From Hyphomicrobiaceae bacterium (GTDB lineage Bacteria > Pseudomonadota > Alphaproteobacteria > Rhizobiales > Hyphomicrobiaceae), in NCBI GenBank assembly GCA_020442185.1, contig JAGRKS010000051.1:1-34592 (forward strand): a stretch of DNA of 34,592 nt. The letters are read 5' to 3'. The notes beneath the pieces were generated by a model. The model ran no database searches and was not told the DNA's origin. It saw only the letters and a list, made by a program, of their open reading frames with translations. Of this stretch, positions 25,608-33,165 are shown piece after piece. Each line of letters begins with the position of its first letter. The first letter of the stretch is position 1. The position numbers and the translations under genes were made by a program.

Positions 25608-25668
25608 GCGGTCTGTCGGGTAGCTCGGTTGGAGAACCGGGTTTCAGTGCACCGGCCAGAACGGCGGG

Positions 25669-26064
25669 CTAGAGCACGTCGCTCTCGACGTCTTCGGCAT
25701 TGAAACCCATCCTCTCGAGACCTTCCTCGAGATAGTCGGCAAGCAGCGGCACGCCGATCAGATAATCGGCGACGGAATTGACGCGCTCGGCCTGCGCCGT
25801 CTCCATCGCCTCCTTGAAATCTTCCGGCTCGTAGGTGCCACGGCCGACCCAGCACAGCGCAACCAATGCTGACTGTTCGTCGTCGTTCAAGGCGTCGATG
25901 AAGCCGGCGATTTCATCGCGAAGACCGTTGTCCGATCCGTTTTCCTCGGCGCCCCCGTCTTCGTCGTTGTCGGTGTTCCAGGCATCGATCCGGGCATCGT
26001 ATTCACGAGCCTTGATAATGACGTGGGCGACTTTCTCCGGTGCGATCTCGATTTCGAGCGCCAT
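25669..26064 (-). CDS. DUF3775 family protein
   Basis: A 131-residue acidic cytoplasmic protein starting MALEIEIAPEKVAHVIIKAR. It shows the features I associate with DUF3775: the helix with DARIDAW, an acidic spacer rich in Asp/Glu/Asn (about residues 31-47), FIDALNDDEQSALVALCWVGRG, and YLIGVPLLADYLEEGLERMG near the end. The family is widespread in alphaproteobacteria, but its function is not known to me. The ATG at 26064 has GAGG about eleven bases upstream; the open frame continues to 26907 on the minus strand but overlaps the next gene and is a shadow there. It lies 167 bp downstream of the EF-hand protein gene. Confidence 0.85.
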   Translation of the reverse strand: MALEIEIAPEKVAHVIIKAREYDARIDAWNTDNDEDGGAEENGSDNGLRDEIAGFIDALNDDEQSALVALCWVGRGTYEPEDFKEAMETAQAERVNSVADYLIGVPLLADYLEEGLERMGFNAEDVESDVL

Positions 26065-26231
26065 CTTCAGCGAGCCTCGTGCGTGGTGGTCGAGCATTGG
26101 GCGGCGCAATCCAGGATGGACAGCGTGCGCCGATGTAGCGAACACATCTGACATCGATTGCAGAAAATCCGCAACGACGGAACGCCGCTGATCCACGAAC
26201 GATTGTTCTGGCCGGTTGGAGTGGCGCCGCT

Positions 26232-26969
26232 TCAGCCGCGCTCGCCAGCGGTCGGCATGGCGTTCTGGTGGATCACCGAGAAATCGTCGAGCGCTATATG
26301 CAACGCGCGGACGGCGCCGTTCGCCGTCTTGAGCATCACGACGAGTGTGTTCGAGCCGGTCAGCGTCGTGCCGAGGACACGCGCAATGCCTGTCGCAACC
26401 GTCGTCAAGCCGCGACCGTCGGGTCGGGCCAGCGCTATGTCGCGCGCGTCCTGGTGCGACAAGCGCCCGTCGCCATTGGTATCGCGGGTGACCATGTGGA
26501 TCGCAAGTGCTAGTGGGGGGCGCGCCCGTGCGTTCGCGTTCGAGGAATCCTCGCCCTCGTGCCGGTCCGGCCGGATCATCTGGGCGTCGGCAATCAGCAC
26601 GTCGTCGCGGTCGAGAAGCCGGCGGTAGGTGCCGTCGGCGAGGTCGTAGAACACATAGTCGCGCGTATTCGTCGCATCCTTGCTGTAGTAGCCAGAACGG
26701 ATGTGATCGACCGTCGCGAGCGGTGCCCACATCATCTGTTGGCCCTCGATGCGCGTGAACGAGCGGATGTCGATCTTGGCGCTGTCCGGCGGCGTCGCGG
26801 TTCCATCCCGCGCAACGGGCGCGATGCCCGCCGTTACACGCGTTGCAAGGAAATCCCGAACCAGAAATGCTCCGAAAACCGCGCCGTAAGCGAGTACGAC
26901 GAGGCACGCTACCGCTATCACCAGCGCATTGAACCGCCAGACAACCTGAAATGCCCGCTCGACCGTCAT
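26232..26969 (-). CDS. Single-pass membrane protein with EF-hand-like loop
   Basis: A 245-residue protein with AAGGAG seven bases before its ATG. A hydrophobic helix at about residues 14-36 (NALVIAVACLVVLAYGAVFG) anchors it; the rest is probably periplasmic. The middle resembles a beta-rich sensor-like module (YVFYDLADGTYRRLLD). At 163-174 lies DTNGDGRLSHQD, which meets the EF-hand calcium pattern with Asp163, Asn165, Asp167, Ser171 and Asp174, followed by a short helix, so it looks like one half of an EF-hand or a dockerin-type loop. The C-terminal part ends in beta-like strands (NTLVVMLKTANGAVRALHI). I do not recognise the full-length family. Confidence 0.75.
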   Translation of the reverse strand: MTVERAFQVVWRFNALVIAVACLVVLAYGAVFGAFLVRDFLATRVTAGIAPVARDGTATPPDSAKIDIRSFTRIEGQQMMWAPLATVDHIRSGYYSKDATNTRDYVFYDLADGTYRRLLDRDDVLIADAQMIRPDRHEGEDSSNANARARPPLALAIHMVTRDTNGDGRLSHQDARDIALARPDGRGLTTVATGIARVLGTTLTGSNTLVVMLKTANGAVRALHIALDDFSVIHQNAMPTAGERG

Positions 26970-27015
26970 GCCTGTCTCCTTGCGCTGCCTGCGGTTACAG
27001 TCGCGAGTGCAGGGT

Positions 27016-27831
27016 TCAATCGCGGCGTGACGAGGGCGCGGACAAGGCCTTTCGGTGCTCTGAGAGGGACTTGGCGATGGCAGCGAAGACGTCCCGGAAC
27101 ATGCTGCGTGTCAGACGGCCGGTATTGGTGTTGTAGCGGGAGCAGTGAAAGCTATCGATCAACACCAAGCCGGGGGCGGGGGTGTGGACCGCGCCATGCG
27201 CGAACGGGTAGGCGGCGCGTCGCGCATCGAGCGCCTTCAGCACCGCGTCATGGGCGATGCGGCCCAGCGCCAGAATGATTTCGAGCCGGGTTTGCGCTTC
27301 GATACGCCGGGCGAGAAACTCGACGCAGGTATTGGCTTCGGCGGGTGTCGGCTTATTCTGCGGCGGCACGCATCTGACAGCGTTGGTGATCATGCAGTCG
27401 ACGAGTTCGAGGCCGTCCTCGGGATCGGCGGCATAAGAACCCCTGGCGAAGCCGAAATCGATCAGGGTTTCGTAGAGGAGGTCGCCGGCGAAGTCTCCGG
27501 TGAAGGGTCGTCCCGTGCGGTTTGCACCTTTCAGCCCTGGAGCAAGGCCGACAACCAGCAGCCGGCTGTCACGTCCACCGAACGAGGGCACGGGGGCATT
27601 GAACCAATCGGGGAATGCCTCGCGATTGCTGGCGCGGAACGCGGCGAGGCGAGGACAGCGGGCACAGTCGGATGGCGGCTCGGCGCCGATCTCATGGCGC
27701 GGAGTGTGCGGGTGGGTGCCGGCGCGCAAGGACGAGGCTTGCGTATCGCTTGGTGCATCCGGCCGCAATTTGCTCCGGTTCATGCGCTGTGAGGTCATTC
27801 GCTTGCAACCTGGGCGTTTCGCTGCCGGCAT
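27016..27831 (-). CDS. Family 5 (UDGb-type) uracil-DNA glycosylase
   Basis: A 271-residue repair enzyme that removes uracil, and in this family often also hypoxanthine or xanthine, from DNA. The family-5 motif GLAPGLKGANRTGRPFTG is complete (residues 95-112); the Asp/Asn of family 1 is replaced by Ala, as expected. Four Cys at 56, 59, 154 and 169 fit the 4Fe-4S ligands. A second motif near the end, HCSRYNTNTGRLT, matches the leucine-loop region with its His. The first ~50 residues are not conserved and Arg/Pro-rich; ATG at 27798 or 27783 may be the real start, although AGG lies eight bases before 27831. It sits 45 bp downstream of the NYN gene on the same strand. Confidence 0.9.
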   Translation of the reverse strand: MPAAKRPGCKRMTSQRMNRSKLRPDAPSDTQASSLRAGTHPHTPRHEIGAEPPSDCARCPRLAAFRASNREAFPDWFNAPVPSFGGRDSRLLVVGLAPGLKGANRTGRPFTGDFAGDLLYETLIDFGFARGSYAADPEDGLELVDCMITNAVRCVPPQNKPTPAEANTCVEFLARRIEAQTRLEIILALGRIAHDAVLKALDARRAAYPFAHGAVHTPAPGLVLIDSFHCSRYNTNTGRLTRSMFRDVFAAIAKSLSEHRKALSAPSSRRD

Positions 27832-27875
27832 GGTGCGAGCCTATACGCGACCCTGGCCAGCCGACATGCAAATCG

Positions 27876-28511
27876 TCACAGGTTTTCGTGGATGTCGTCC
27901 GTTTCCTCGTCGAATGGCACCGGATCAGCGCGCCCGCCCCCGCGCGGATTAAAACCCCGCGGGTCTCGCGCGGCACGTTGCGCGGGATCTCGCCCGACGA
28001 TGTTTTCGAGGTCTGCCAGATCGATGAACTGGTCGGCCTGCCGGCGCAGTTCGTCGGCGATCATCGCCGGTTGGGTCTGGAGGGTCGAAATAACGCTGAC
28101 GCGCTTGCCCTTCTGCTGGAGCGCCGCCACGAGGCTCCTGAAATCACCGTCGCCGGAAAAGAGGATGATGTGATCGATGCTGTCGGCCAGGCGCATAGCG
28201 TCGACCGCAAGCTCGATATCCATGTTACCTTTGACTTTACGCCGACCGGTGGAATCCGTGAACTCCTTGATCGGCTTGGTGACCATCGTGTAGCCGTTAT
28301 AGTCGAGCCAATCGATCAGCGGGCGGATCGACGAGTACTCCTGCTCCTCCGCGAGGGCCGTGTAGTAGAGCGCTCTGATCAACTGCGCCTTCTGACGGAA
28401 ATGGGCCAGCAAGCGCTTGTAGTCGATGTCGAACCCGAGCGCCTTGGAGGTCGCATAAAGGTTCGCGCCATCGATGAACAGTGCGACGCGCTCTTGGTGA
28501 TAGAAATGCAT
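27876..28511 (-). CDS. NYN domain protein, LabA-like
   Basis: A 211-residue protein of the PIN-like NYN fold. The conserved acidic residues are present in VALFIDGANLY, KGNMDIELAVDAMRLAD and ILFSGDGDFRSLV; in NYN/PIN proteins these bind metal for RNA cleavage. The C-terminal 40 residues (RDPRGFNPRGGGRADPVPFD) are disordered. The ATG at 28511 follows AGGATCC, and the longer reading to 28583 would cross the inverted repeat at 28568-28582. It is the first gene of a probable pair with the uracil-DNA glycosylase. LabA-like NYN proteins are conserved in Rhizobiales; their RNA targets are unknown to me. Confidence 0.9.
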   Translation of the reverse strand: MHFYHQERVALFIDGANLYATSKALGFDIDYKRLLAHFRQKAQLIRALYYTALAEEQEYSSIRPLIDWLDYNGYTMVTKPIKEFTDSTGRRKVKGNMDIELAVDAMRLADSIDHIILFSGDGDFRSLVAALQQKGKRVSVISTLQTQPAMIADELRRQADQFIDLADLENIVGRDPAQRAARDPRGFNPRGGGRADPVPFDEETDDIHENL

Positions 28512-28567
28512 TGGATCCTCGTGTGCCACTCCAGGCAGCCGTTTTTGCATAGGTTTTGTCCACAGGA

Positions 28568-28582
28568 TGTTACATTGTAACA
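28568..28582. promoter_or_regulatory. 7-1-7 inverted repeat upstream of the NYN gene
   Basis: TGTTACA (28568-28574) and TGTAACA (28576-28582) are exact reverse complements around a single T. The site lies 57-71 bp upstream of the NYN start, within the expected promoter zone, in locally AT-rich sequence. This is the shape of a site for a dimeric repressor; I cannot name the regulator. Confidence 0.55.
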
Positions 28583-29112
28583 CGAATTCTATGTCACACG
28601 CTCGATAACTTCGCCCGCTAAACTGAGGTGCAACCCTTCAGGCTCGTCCGTCCTGATCCATCGATAAGCGCTTCATTCGTCAATGTGTTCCGCAGCAATA
28701 CTGAGATCAGGGGGTCGCCAGGTTCCCGTCACCTGAAGATGTGAGCATCGTCGGCACCTTTCAACATGACCTGCACGAATAACAGTTATTGCTCAAACGG
28801 CAATCCATCGCGGGGGCTATGGTCAGATTGTCGCATCATGCGTTCCGAGCGACCGTCACAACAGATCCTTCTTCAATGGATCAGTGTGCCTCTCATTCGA
28901 GTCGGCGTCCAAATTTCCAAGAGCCCGGCGGGTGGTCACTCTGCGTCAAAGGTCCCAGGTCCGGCAGTTTCACCACTCTAAAAAGGATTACGTTGGACGA
29001 ACGGACCTGCCGCGTCAAAATGAACATCTATGGTCCAGCGGCTAGGCTGGTAAATTTTATGTTAGCGAAGCCGCGACGGATCACTCCGGGTCATGTTCGC
29101 TGAGACGGGCGA

Positions 29113-29132
29113 AACCGCGCTAAGGCGCGGTT
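29113..29132 (+). other. Perfect 8-bp hairpin with UAAG loop
   Basis: AACCGCGC (29113-29120) and GCGCGGTT (29125-29132) pair perfectly around the tetraloop TAAG. No T-run follows. It lies about 105 bp before the terminator at 29238-29278 and may belong to the same transcript, either a small RNA or the rpoZ leader. Confidence 0.6.
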
Positions 29133-29237
29133 GTGCGCACGACGGTTCGGGGGACGGATGTCTGTGATGCACGCGGTCGGCCGGTCGAGAGCCTTGAGCG
29201 ATGACCAAATTCGTGCGAAAAGATTTCAGATCAAGCA

Positions 29238-29278
29238 GCGCGTGGCCGGGAGGACGACTTCCCGGCCTGCCGCTTTTT
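29238..29278 (+). terminator. Intrinsic terminator pointing toward rpoZ
   Basis: GGCCGGGAGG (29244-29253) pairs with CTTCCCGGCC (29258-29267), ten pairs with one G-U, around the loop ACGA. After a 3x3 internal loop a GCG/CGC base extends the stem to 29273, directly followed by TTTTT (29274-29278). The minus strand has no T-run, so it acts on plus-strand transcription. It ends 51 bp before the rpoZ start although no plus-strand gene is visible upstream. Confidence 0.65.
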
Positions 29279-29329
29279 GTCGTTGATCGAGCTTATGCTT
29301 GAAACTCCAATCGCGAGAGGGCATCGCCG

Positions 29330-29758
29330 ATGGCACGCGTTACCGTAGAAGACTGCGTCGACAAGGTGCAGAATCGCTTTGAGCTGGTTCTCCTCGCGGC
29401 GCACCGCGCCCGCACGATCGCTGGCGGCGGCGCCGTCACCATCGATCCGGACGATGACAAGAACCCGGTCATCGCGCTGCGCGAGATTGCGGAGCGTACG
29501 GTTTCCGCCGAAGACATGCGGGAAAGCCTGATCCACTCCATCCAGAAGAACGTCGAAGTCGACGAGCCTGAAGCAGTCGCCGCGCCGCTGCTGCCGCCGG
29601 ATCGTCGCGGGCCGTCACTTGGCCGAGACGACCGGGCGAGCGACACCCAGGTCGATGTCATGACCGAGGAACAGCTTCTGCGCGGCCTCGAGGCGCTGAC
29701 GCCGAGCGAGCCGTCCGCCAACGGCGCGGGTGGTTCGGGACGCGAACGCGGCCGGTGA
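29330..29758 (+). CDS. rpoZ: RNA polymerase omega subunit
   Basis: The 142-residue omega subunit helps assembly of the beta-prime subunit and forms part of a ppGpp-binding site in proteobacteria. The conserved N-terminal part is complete: [37 protein letters not shown]. The C-terminal half is acidic and disordered, as in other alphaproteobacteria, ending in Gly/Arg-rich sequence. GAGAGGG precedes the ATG. The next gene on the strand is rsh, which makes and degrades ppGpp, so alarmone production and one of its polymerase targets are adjacent. A good terminator follows at 29841-29868. Confidence 0.97.
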   Translation: MARVTVEDCVDKVQNRFELVLLAAHRARTIAGGGAVTIDPDDDKNPVIALREIAERTVSAEDMRESLIHSIQKNVEVDEPEAVAAPLLPPDRRGPSLGRDDRASDTQVDVMTEEQLLRGLEALTPSEPSANGAGGSGRERGR

Positions 29759-29840
29759 GGCGAGACGCCAGGGGCAGTGGACGCGGTTTGCGTTGATGGC
29801 TCCGTTACGACGTCGCAAGCCCGAACCATGACGTTTGAGA

Positions 29841-29874
29841 AGGCCGGCGCCCGTCGAGGTGCCGGCCTCTTTCG
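29841..29874 (+). terminator. Terminator-like hairpin after rpoZ
   Basis: AGGCCGGCGCC (29841-29851) pairs with GGTGCCGGCCT (29858-29868), eleven pairs with one G-U, around a six-base loop CGTCGA. Only a short CTTTC follows, so the U-tract is weak, but the stem is very stable. It lies 82 bp after the rpoZ stop. Confidence 0.6.
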
Positions 29875-29901
29875 TACCGGCGGTGCCGAAGACATGGGAT
29901 G

Positions 29902-29932
29902 GGCTGTCGCGACGGATTGGCTGTCGCGACGG
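29902..29932 (+). repeat. 14-bp direct repeat, period 17
   Basis: GGCTGTCGCGACGG occurs exactly at 29902-29915 and 29919-29932. Each copy contains the palindrome TCGCGA. The copies lie in the rsh upstream region, so a tandem protein-binding site is possible. Confidence 0.7.
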
Positions 29933-30152
29933 CCGTCGCTGCCGAGGCGGCTTTTCCCGGCTCGCTCGATTCCGCCAGCGATGCGCGGACCACGGCACCC
30001 GTTCCGCCTCGCAGGCTGGCCAGATGTCGCATGGGCAGCGATTGACAGCGCGTCGGCGGTGTCTGATGGTCGCCCGTTGTGCAGATCAGAAAAGTCAGCT
30101 TGTCGATGGATGGGTGCGCGGCGCGACCCGTTTCGGAGGAATTCCGGCAGTC

Positions 30153-32420
30153 ATGATGCGCCAGTACGAACTCGTCGAGCGGGTGATGAGTTACGATCCG
30201 AAGGCGGACGAGCATCTGCTCGATCGCGCGTACGTCTATGCGATGCGCGCCCACGGCCAGCAGAAGCGCGCTGACGGCGCCCCCTATTTCTCCCATCCCC
30301 TCGAGGTCGCGGCAATCCTGACGGATCTGAAGCTCGACGACGCAACGATCGCGACGGCTCTGTTGCACGACGTCATCGAGGACACCGACACGACGCGACA
30401 TGAAATCGACCAGCTGTTCGGCCCGGAGATCGGCGCCCTCGTCGAAGGGCTGACCAAAATCAAGAAGCTCGATCTGGTCACCAAGGAAGCCGAACAGGCG
30501 GAGAATTTCCGCAAACTTCTGGTTGCGATCTCGAGCGACATCCGGGTGCTGCTGGTCAAGCTCGCCGACCGCTTGCACAACATGCGAACGATCGAGCACA
30601 AGAAGCCCGCGTCCCGCCTGCGCACCTCGCAGGAAACGGTGGACATCTACGCGCCGCTTGCAGGCCTGATGGGCATGCAGGCGATGCGCGACGAACTCGA
30701 GGATCACGCCTTCCGCTGGTTGCACCCGGAGGCCTACAGCACCGTGTCGGCCAAGCTCGCCGAACTCCGCGGTCGCAATGAGGGCCTCGTTGCGGAGATT
30801 CGTTCGGCCGTAAGCGCGAAGCTGTTGGACGCAGGCGTCGTCGCCGACGTGATGGGGCGCGAGAAGCGCCCCTATGCGATCTGGCGCAAGATGGAAAACC
30901 GGCAGATCTCACTGGAACAACTCTCCGACATCTACGGCTTCCGCGTCATCGTCCATAACGAGGAGGACTGCTACCGGGTGCTCGGCATCGCACATCGCGC
31001 ATGGAAGATGGTGCCCGGCCGCTTCAAGGACTACATCTCCGTTCCGAAGCGCAACAATTACCGCTCGATCCATACGACGCTCGTCGGCCCGCGCGCCCAG
31101 CGCGTCGAACTGCAGATCCGCACCTACGAAATGCACGAGGTCGCCGAATACGGCATCGCCGCGCACGCCATCTATAAGAATGGTGAGACGCCCGTTGCTG
31201 CGGTCGAAGGCAGCCCCGAGAACGGCGCTGCCGTGATCAACGGTCACGAGTCGCATAACCCGTATTTCCGCCTGCGCCATCTCGTCGAAACGCTGCTCGA
31301 AGGCTCCAATTCGGAAGAGTTTCTCGAACACACCAAGCTCGAGTTGTTCCATGATCAGGTGTTCTGCTTCACTCCGAAGGGCCGGCTGATCGCACTTCCG
31401 CGCGGCGCGACGGCACTCGATTTCGCCTATGCGGTCCATACCGATGTCGGCAACGCGGCCGTCAGTGCCTACGTCAACGGGCGTCGCATGCCGATCGATA
31501 CGCGCCTGCGCAATGGCGACGAAGTTCAGATCATGACGTCGAAGACGCACCGGCCGCCAGCGGCCTGGGAGGGCTTCGTGGTCACTGGCCGCGCACGTGG
31601 GGCCATCCGGCGGATCGCCCGCGATACGGTGCGCCAGCAGTACGCCGAACTCGGCCGGCGGTTGTTGATGGCGGCTTTCGAACGATCAGGCGTCACCTAT
31701 AGCGACGACAAGGTGCGCCGTGTTCTGCAGCGACTGAACCAGAAGTCGCTCGAGGATCTGCTGGCGGCCGTTGCCCGCAACGAGATCGATATCGCCATCG
31801 TCATTCGCTCGGTCGCGCCGGAGGCGGCCGTTCCCTCGTCTGGTACGAGCGCGCGCAAGCAGCGAAACCGCTATGACACGGTCCAGAACCAGGAGGGCTG
31901 GTTCAATATTTCGAAAGTGGTGGGCCTCAAGTTCAAGCTCGGTGGCGCGGCTCCGGCCGAACCGGCGCCGAAGCTCGACAACCTTCCGATCCGCGGCGTG
32001 CGCTCCGATGTGCCAGTCCGCTACGAACAGGGGGGCGCCGTTCCGGGAGACCGCATCGTCGGCGTCATGACGCCATCGGACGGCATCCGCATCTTCCAGA
32101 TCCATTCGCCGCGCCTGCAGGACTATGAGCACGAGAACTGGATCGACGTGACATGGGACCTGGACCCGGAAAATCCCTCGCGATTTCCTGCGCATATCGT
32201 GGTGACGGCGGTCAACGAGCCAGGCTCGCTGGCGGAGATCGCGCAGGTGATCGGCACCGCCGACGGCAACATCGACAACGTGAAAATGGTGCAGCGGGGC
32301 GCCGACTTCACCGAAATGCGCATTGATCTCGAGGTGTGGGATCTGGCTCATCTCAATCAGATCATCGGCGGATTGCGTGCGAAGCCGGTCGTGAGTAACG
32401 TTGAGCGGATATTCGAGTAG
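30153..32420 (+). CDS. rsh: Bifunctional (p)ppGpp synthetase/hydrolase Rsh
   Basis: A 755-residue RelA/SpoT homologue that controls the stringent response. Domains in order: HD hydrolase (about 20-200) with FSHPLEVAAIL and HD-VIEDT (His72, Asp73); synthetase (about 235-360) with YAIWRKM, YGFRVIV and RFKDYISVPKRNNYRSIHTT, where RFKD is the RXKD form typical of bifunctional Rsh/SpoT rather than the EXDD of RelA; TGS (about 400-465) with FTPKGRLIALPRGATALDFAY; and a C-terminal ACT domain (about 675-750) opening HIVVTAVNEPGSLAEIAQVI. All are intact. The start at 30153 has GGAGGA about twelve bases upstream and gives the usual N-terminus; the longer frame from 29835 is rejected. As usual in alphaproteobacteria, it is expected to be the only long Rsh and lies next to rpoZ. 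Confidence 0.96.
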   Translation: MMRQYELVERVMSYDPKADEHLLDRAYVYAMRAHGQQKRADGAPYFSHPLEVAAILTDLKLDDATIATALLHDVIEDTDTTRHEIDQLFGPEIGALVEGLTKIKKLDLVTKEAEQAENFRKLLVAISSDIRVLLVKLADRLHNMRTIEHKKPASRLRTSQETVDIYAPLAGLMGMQAMRDELEDHAFRWLHPEAYSTVSAKLAELRGRNEGLVAEIRSAVSAKLLDAGVVADVMGREKRPYAIWRKMENRQISLEQLSDIYGFRVIVHNEEDCYRVLGIAHRAWKMVPGRFKDYISVPKRNNYRSIHTTLVGPRAQRVELQIRTYEMHEVAEYGIAAHAIYKNGETPVAAVEGSPENGAAVINGHESHNPYFRLRHLVETLLEGSNSEEFLEHTKLELFHDQVFCFTPKGRLIALPRGATALDFAYAVHTDVGNAAVSAYVNGRRMPIDTRLRNGDEVQIMTSKTHRPPAAWEGFVVTGRARGAIRRIARDTVRQQYAELGRRLLMAAFERSGVTYSDDKVRRVLQRLNQKSLEDLLAAVARNEIDIAIVIRSVAPEAAVPSSGTSARKQRNRYDTVQNQEGWFNISKVVGLKFKLGGAAPAEPAPKLDNLPIRGVRSDVPVRYEQGGAVPGDRIVGVMTPSDGIRIFQIHSPRLQDYEHENWIDVTWDLDPENPSRFPAHIVVTAVNEPGSLAEIAQVIGTADGNIDNVKMVQRGADFTEMRIDLEVWDLAHLNQIIGGLRAKPVVSNVERIFE

Positions 32421-32511
32421 ACTACGGAATCACGTTAAACGCGTTGCACGGGGGAAACGGCAACGTGCCAAGGTGCCCAGGTTCGGGGCGCTTCGGACGA
32501 GGGGGAAGGCG

Positions 32512-33165
32512 ATGCTCTTCAAACGGCGCGAACATGTCCGCGTCTCCGAGCGTCTGCGCGTTTGGCTGTGGCCACGCAGGTCGTGGGCGCGGTCGCTTCG
32601 CTATGTCCGCTTGCGGATCGTTCGCCAGCGCACCAGCCCGCATGCGATCGCCCTCGGCTGCGCCGTTGGCGTGTTCGTCTCCTGCACACCTTTGATCGGA
32701 GGCCAGATGGTGCTGGCTGCCATTCTCGGGCTGATGCTGCGGGCGAGCGTGCCGGCTGCGATGCTCGCGACCTTCTTCGGAAACCCCATCAGCTGGCCGG
32801 TAATCTGGGCCGCGACATATGCGGCCGGCGCTCGCATGATCGGCAGTGGCGATCCCGGTGGGGTGGCCGACATCACCGCGATCAGCGATCACGTCGGTCT
32901 GTTGTGGCAGGCCGTGCTCGGTCAATCGCCGGAAATGCTGGCGGCGGCCGGCGCGCTGGCTTGGCCCTTCATGAAGCCGATGCTGGCCGGCAGCCTGCCG
33001 GTGGGATTGCTGGTCGGGGCATTGATCTACTATATGATGCGCGCAACAGCGCGTGCCGCCCAAGCCCGGCGACGGCCGGCGGACGAGGGGATCCGAGCCG
33101 GATTACAACAGGAGTTCGCCGAAAGCGATGTCGAGCCCGCCCCCATCACCTCGGTCCACCCCTAG
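32512..33165 (+). CDS. DUF2062 membrane protein
   Basis: A 217-residue inner-membrane protein beginning MLFKRREHVRVSERLR, with a strongly basic first 50 residues. Hydrophobic segments follow at about 55-78 (GCAVGVFVSCTPLIGGQMV), 80-112 (with the family motif FFGNPISWPVIWA) and 160-185 (LPVGLLVGALIYYMM). The motif with TP-x-x-GGQ and GNP is characteristic of DUF2062. The family lies next to acpS or lepB-type genes in many alphaproteobacteria; its function is not known to me. GGGGGAAGG precedes the ATG at 32512. Its 3' end overlaps the start of pdxJ by 38 bp, which indicates one transcription unit. Confidence 0.92.
   Translation: MLFKRREHVRVSERLRVWLWPRRSWARSLRYVRLRIVRQRTSPHAIALGCAVGVFVSCTPLIGGQMVLAAILGLMLRASVPAAMLATFFGNPISWPVIWAATYAAGARMIGSGDPGGVADITAISDHVGLLWQAVLGQSPEMLAAAGALAWPFMKPMLAGSLPVGLLVGALIYYMMRATARAAQARRRPADEGIRAGLQQEFAESDVEPAPITSVHP

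Larger units (their letters stand above)
28512..29329. other. Non-coding 0.8-kb region between NYN gene and rpoZ
   Basis: No reading frame here has a recognisable product; two short plus-strand frames (28766-28981 and 28789-29103) have no ribosome binding site. The sequence is visibly less GC-rich than its surroundings. It contains the NYN operator candidate, a 6-1-6 palindrome AATAAC-A-GTTATT (28778-28790), the tight hairpin at 29113-29132 and a plus-strand terminator at 29238-29278. An RNA gene is possible, but I found no match to tRNA, tmRNA, RNase P RNA or SRP RNA hallmarks. Confidence 0.6.
29759..30152. other. Spacer between rpoZ and rsh
   Basis: This 394-bp spacer holds the rpoZ terminator (29841-29868) and an exact 14-bp direct repeat (29902-29932). 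The rsh reading frame stays open through it back to 29835, but it is Arg/Pro-rich and lacks similarity to Rsh. rsh therefore probably has its own promoter here; I could not pick a clear one. Confidence 0.55.

Noticed and set aside
26559..27278. Plus-strand open frame of 239 codons between two genes
   Set aside because: It is antisense to both the EF-hand protein and the uracil-DNA glycosylase; composition is Arg-rich as in shadows.
29030..29110. Stretch with a tRNA-like D-arm look (GCGGCTAGGCTGG)
   Set aside because: No acceptor stem closes it, there is no GGTTCGA-type T-arm and no plausible anticodon loop.
28600..29280. Possible permuted alphaproteobacterial tmRNA before rpoZ
   Set aside because: I found no frame for an ANDN-type tag, no T-arm and no CCA-bearing acceptor end on either strand.
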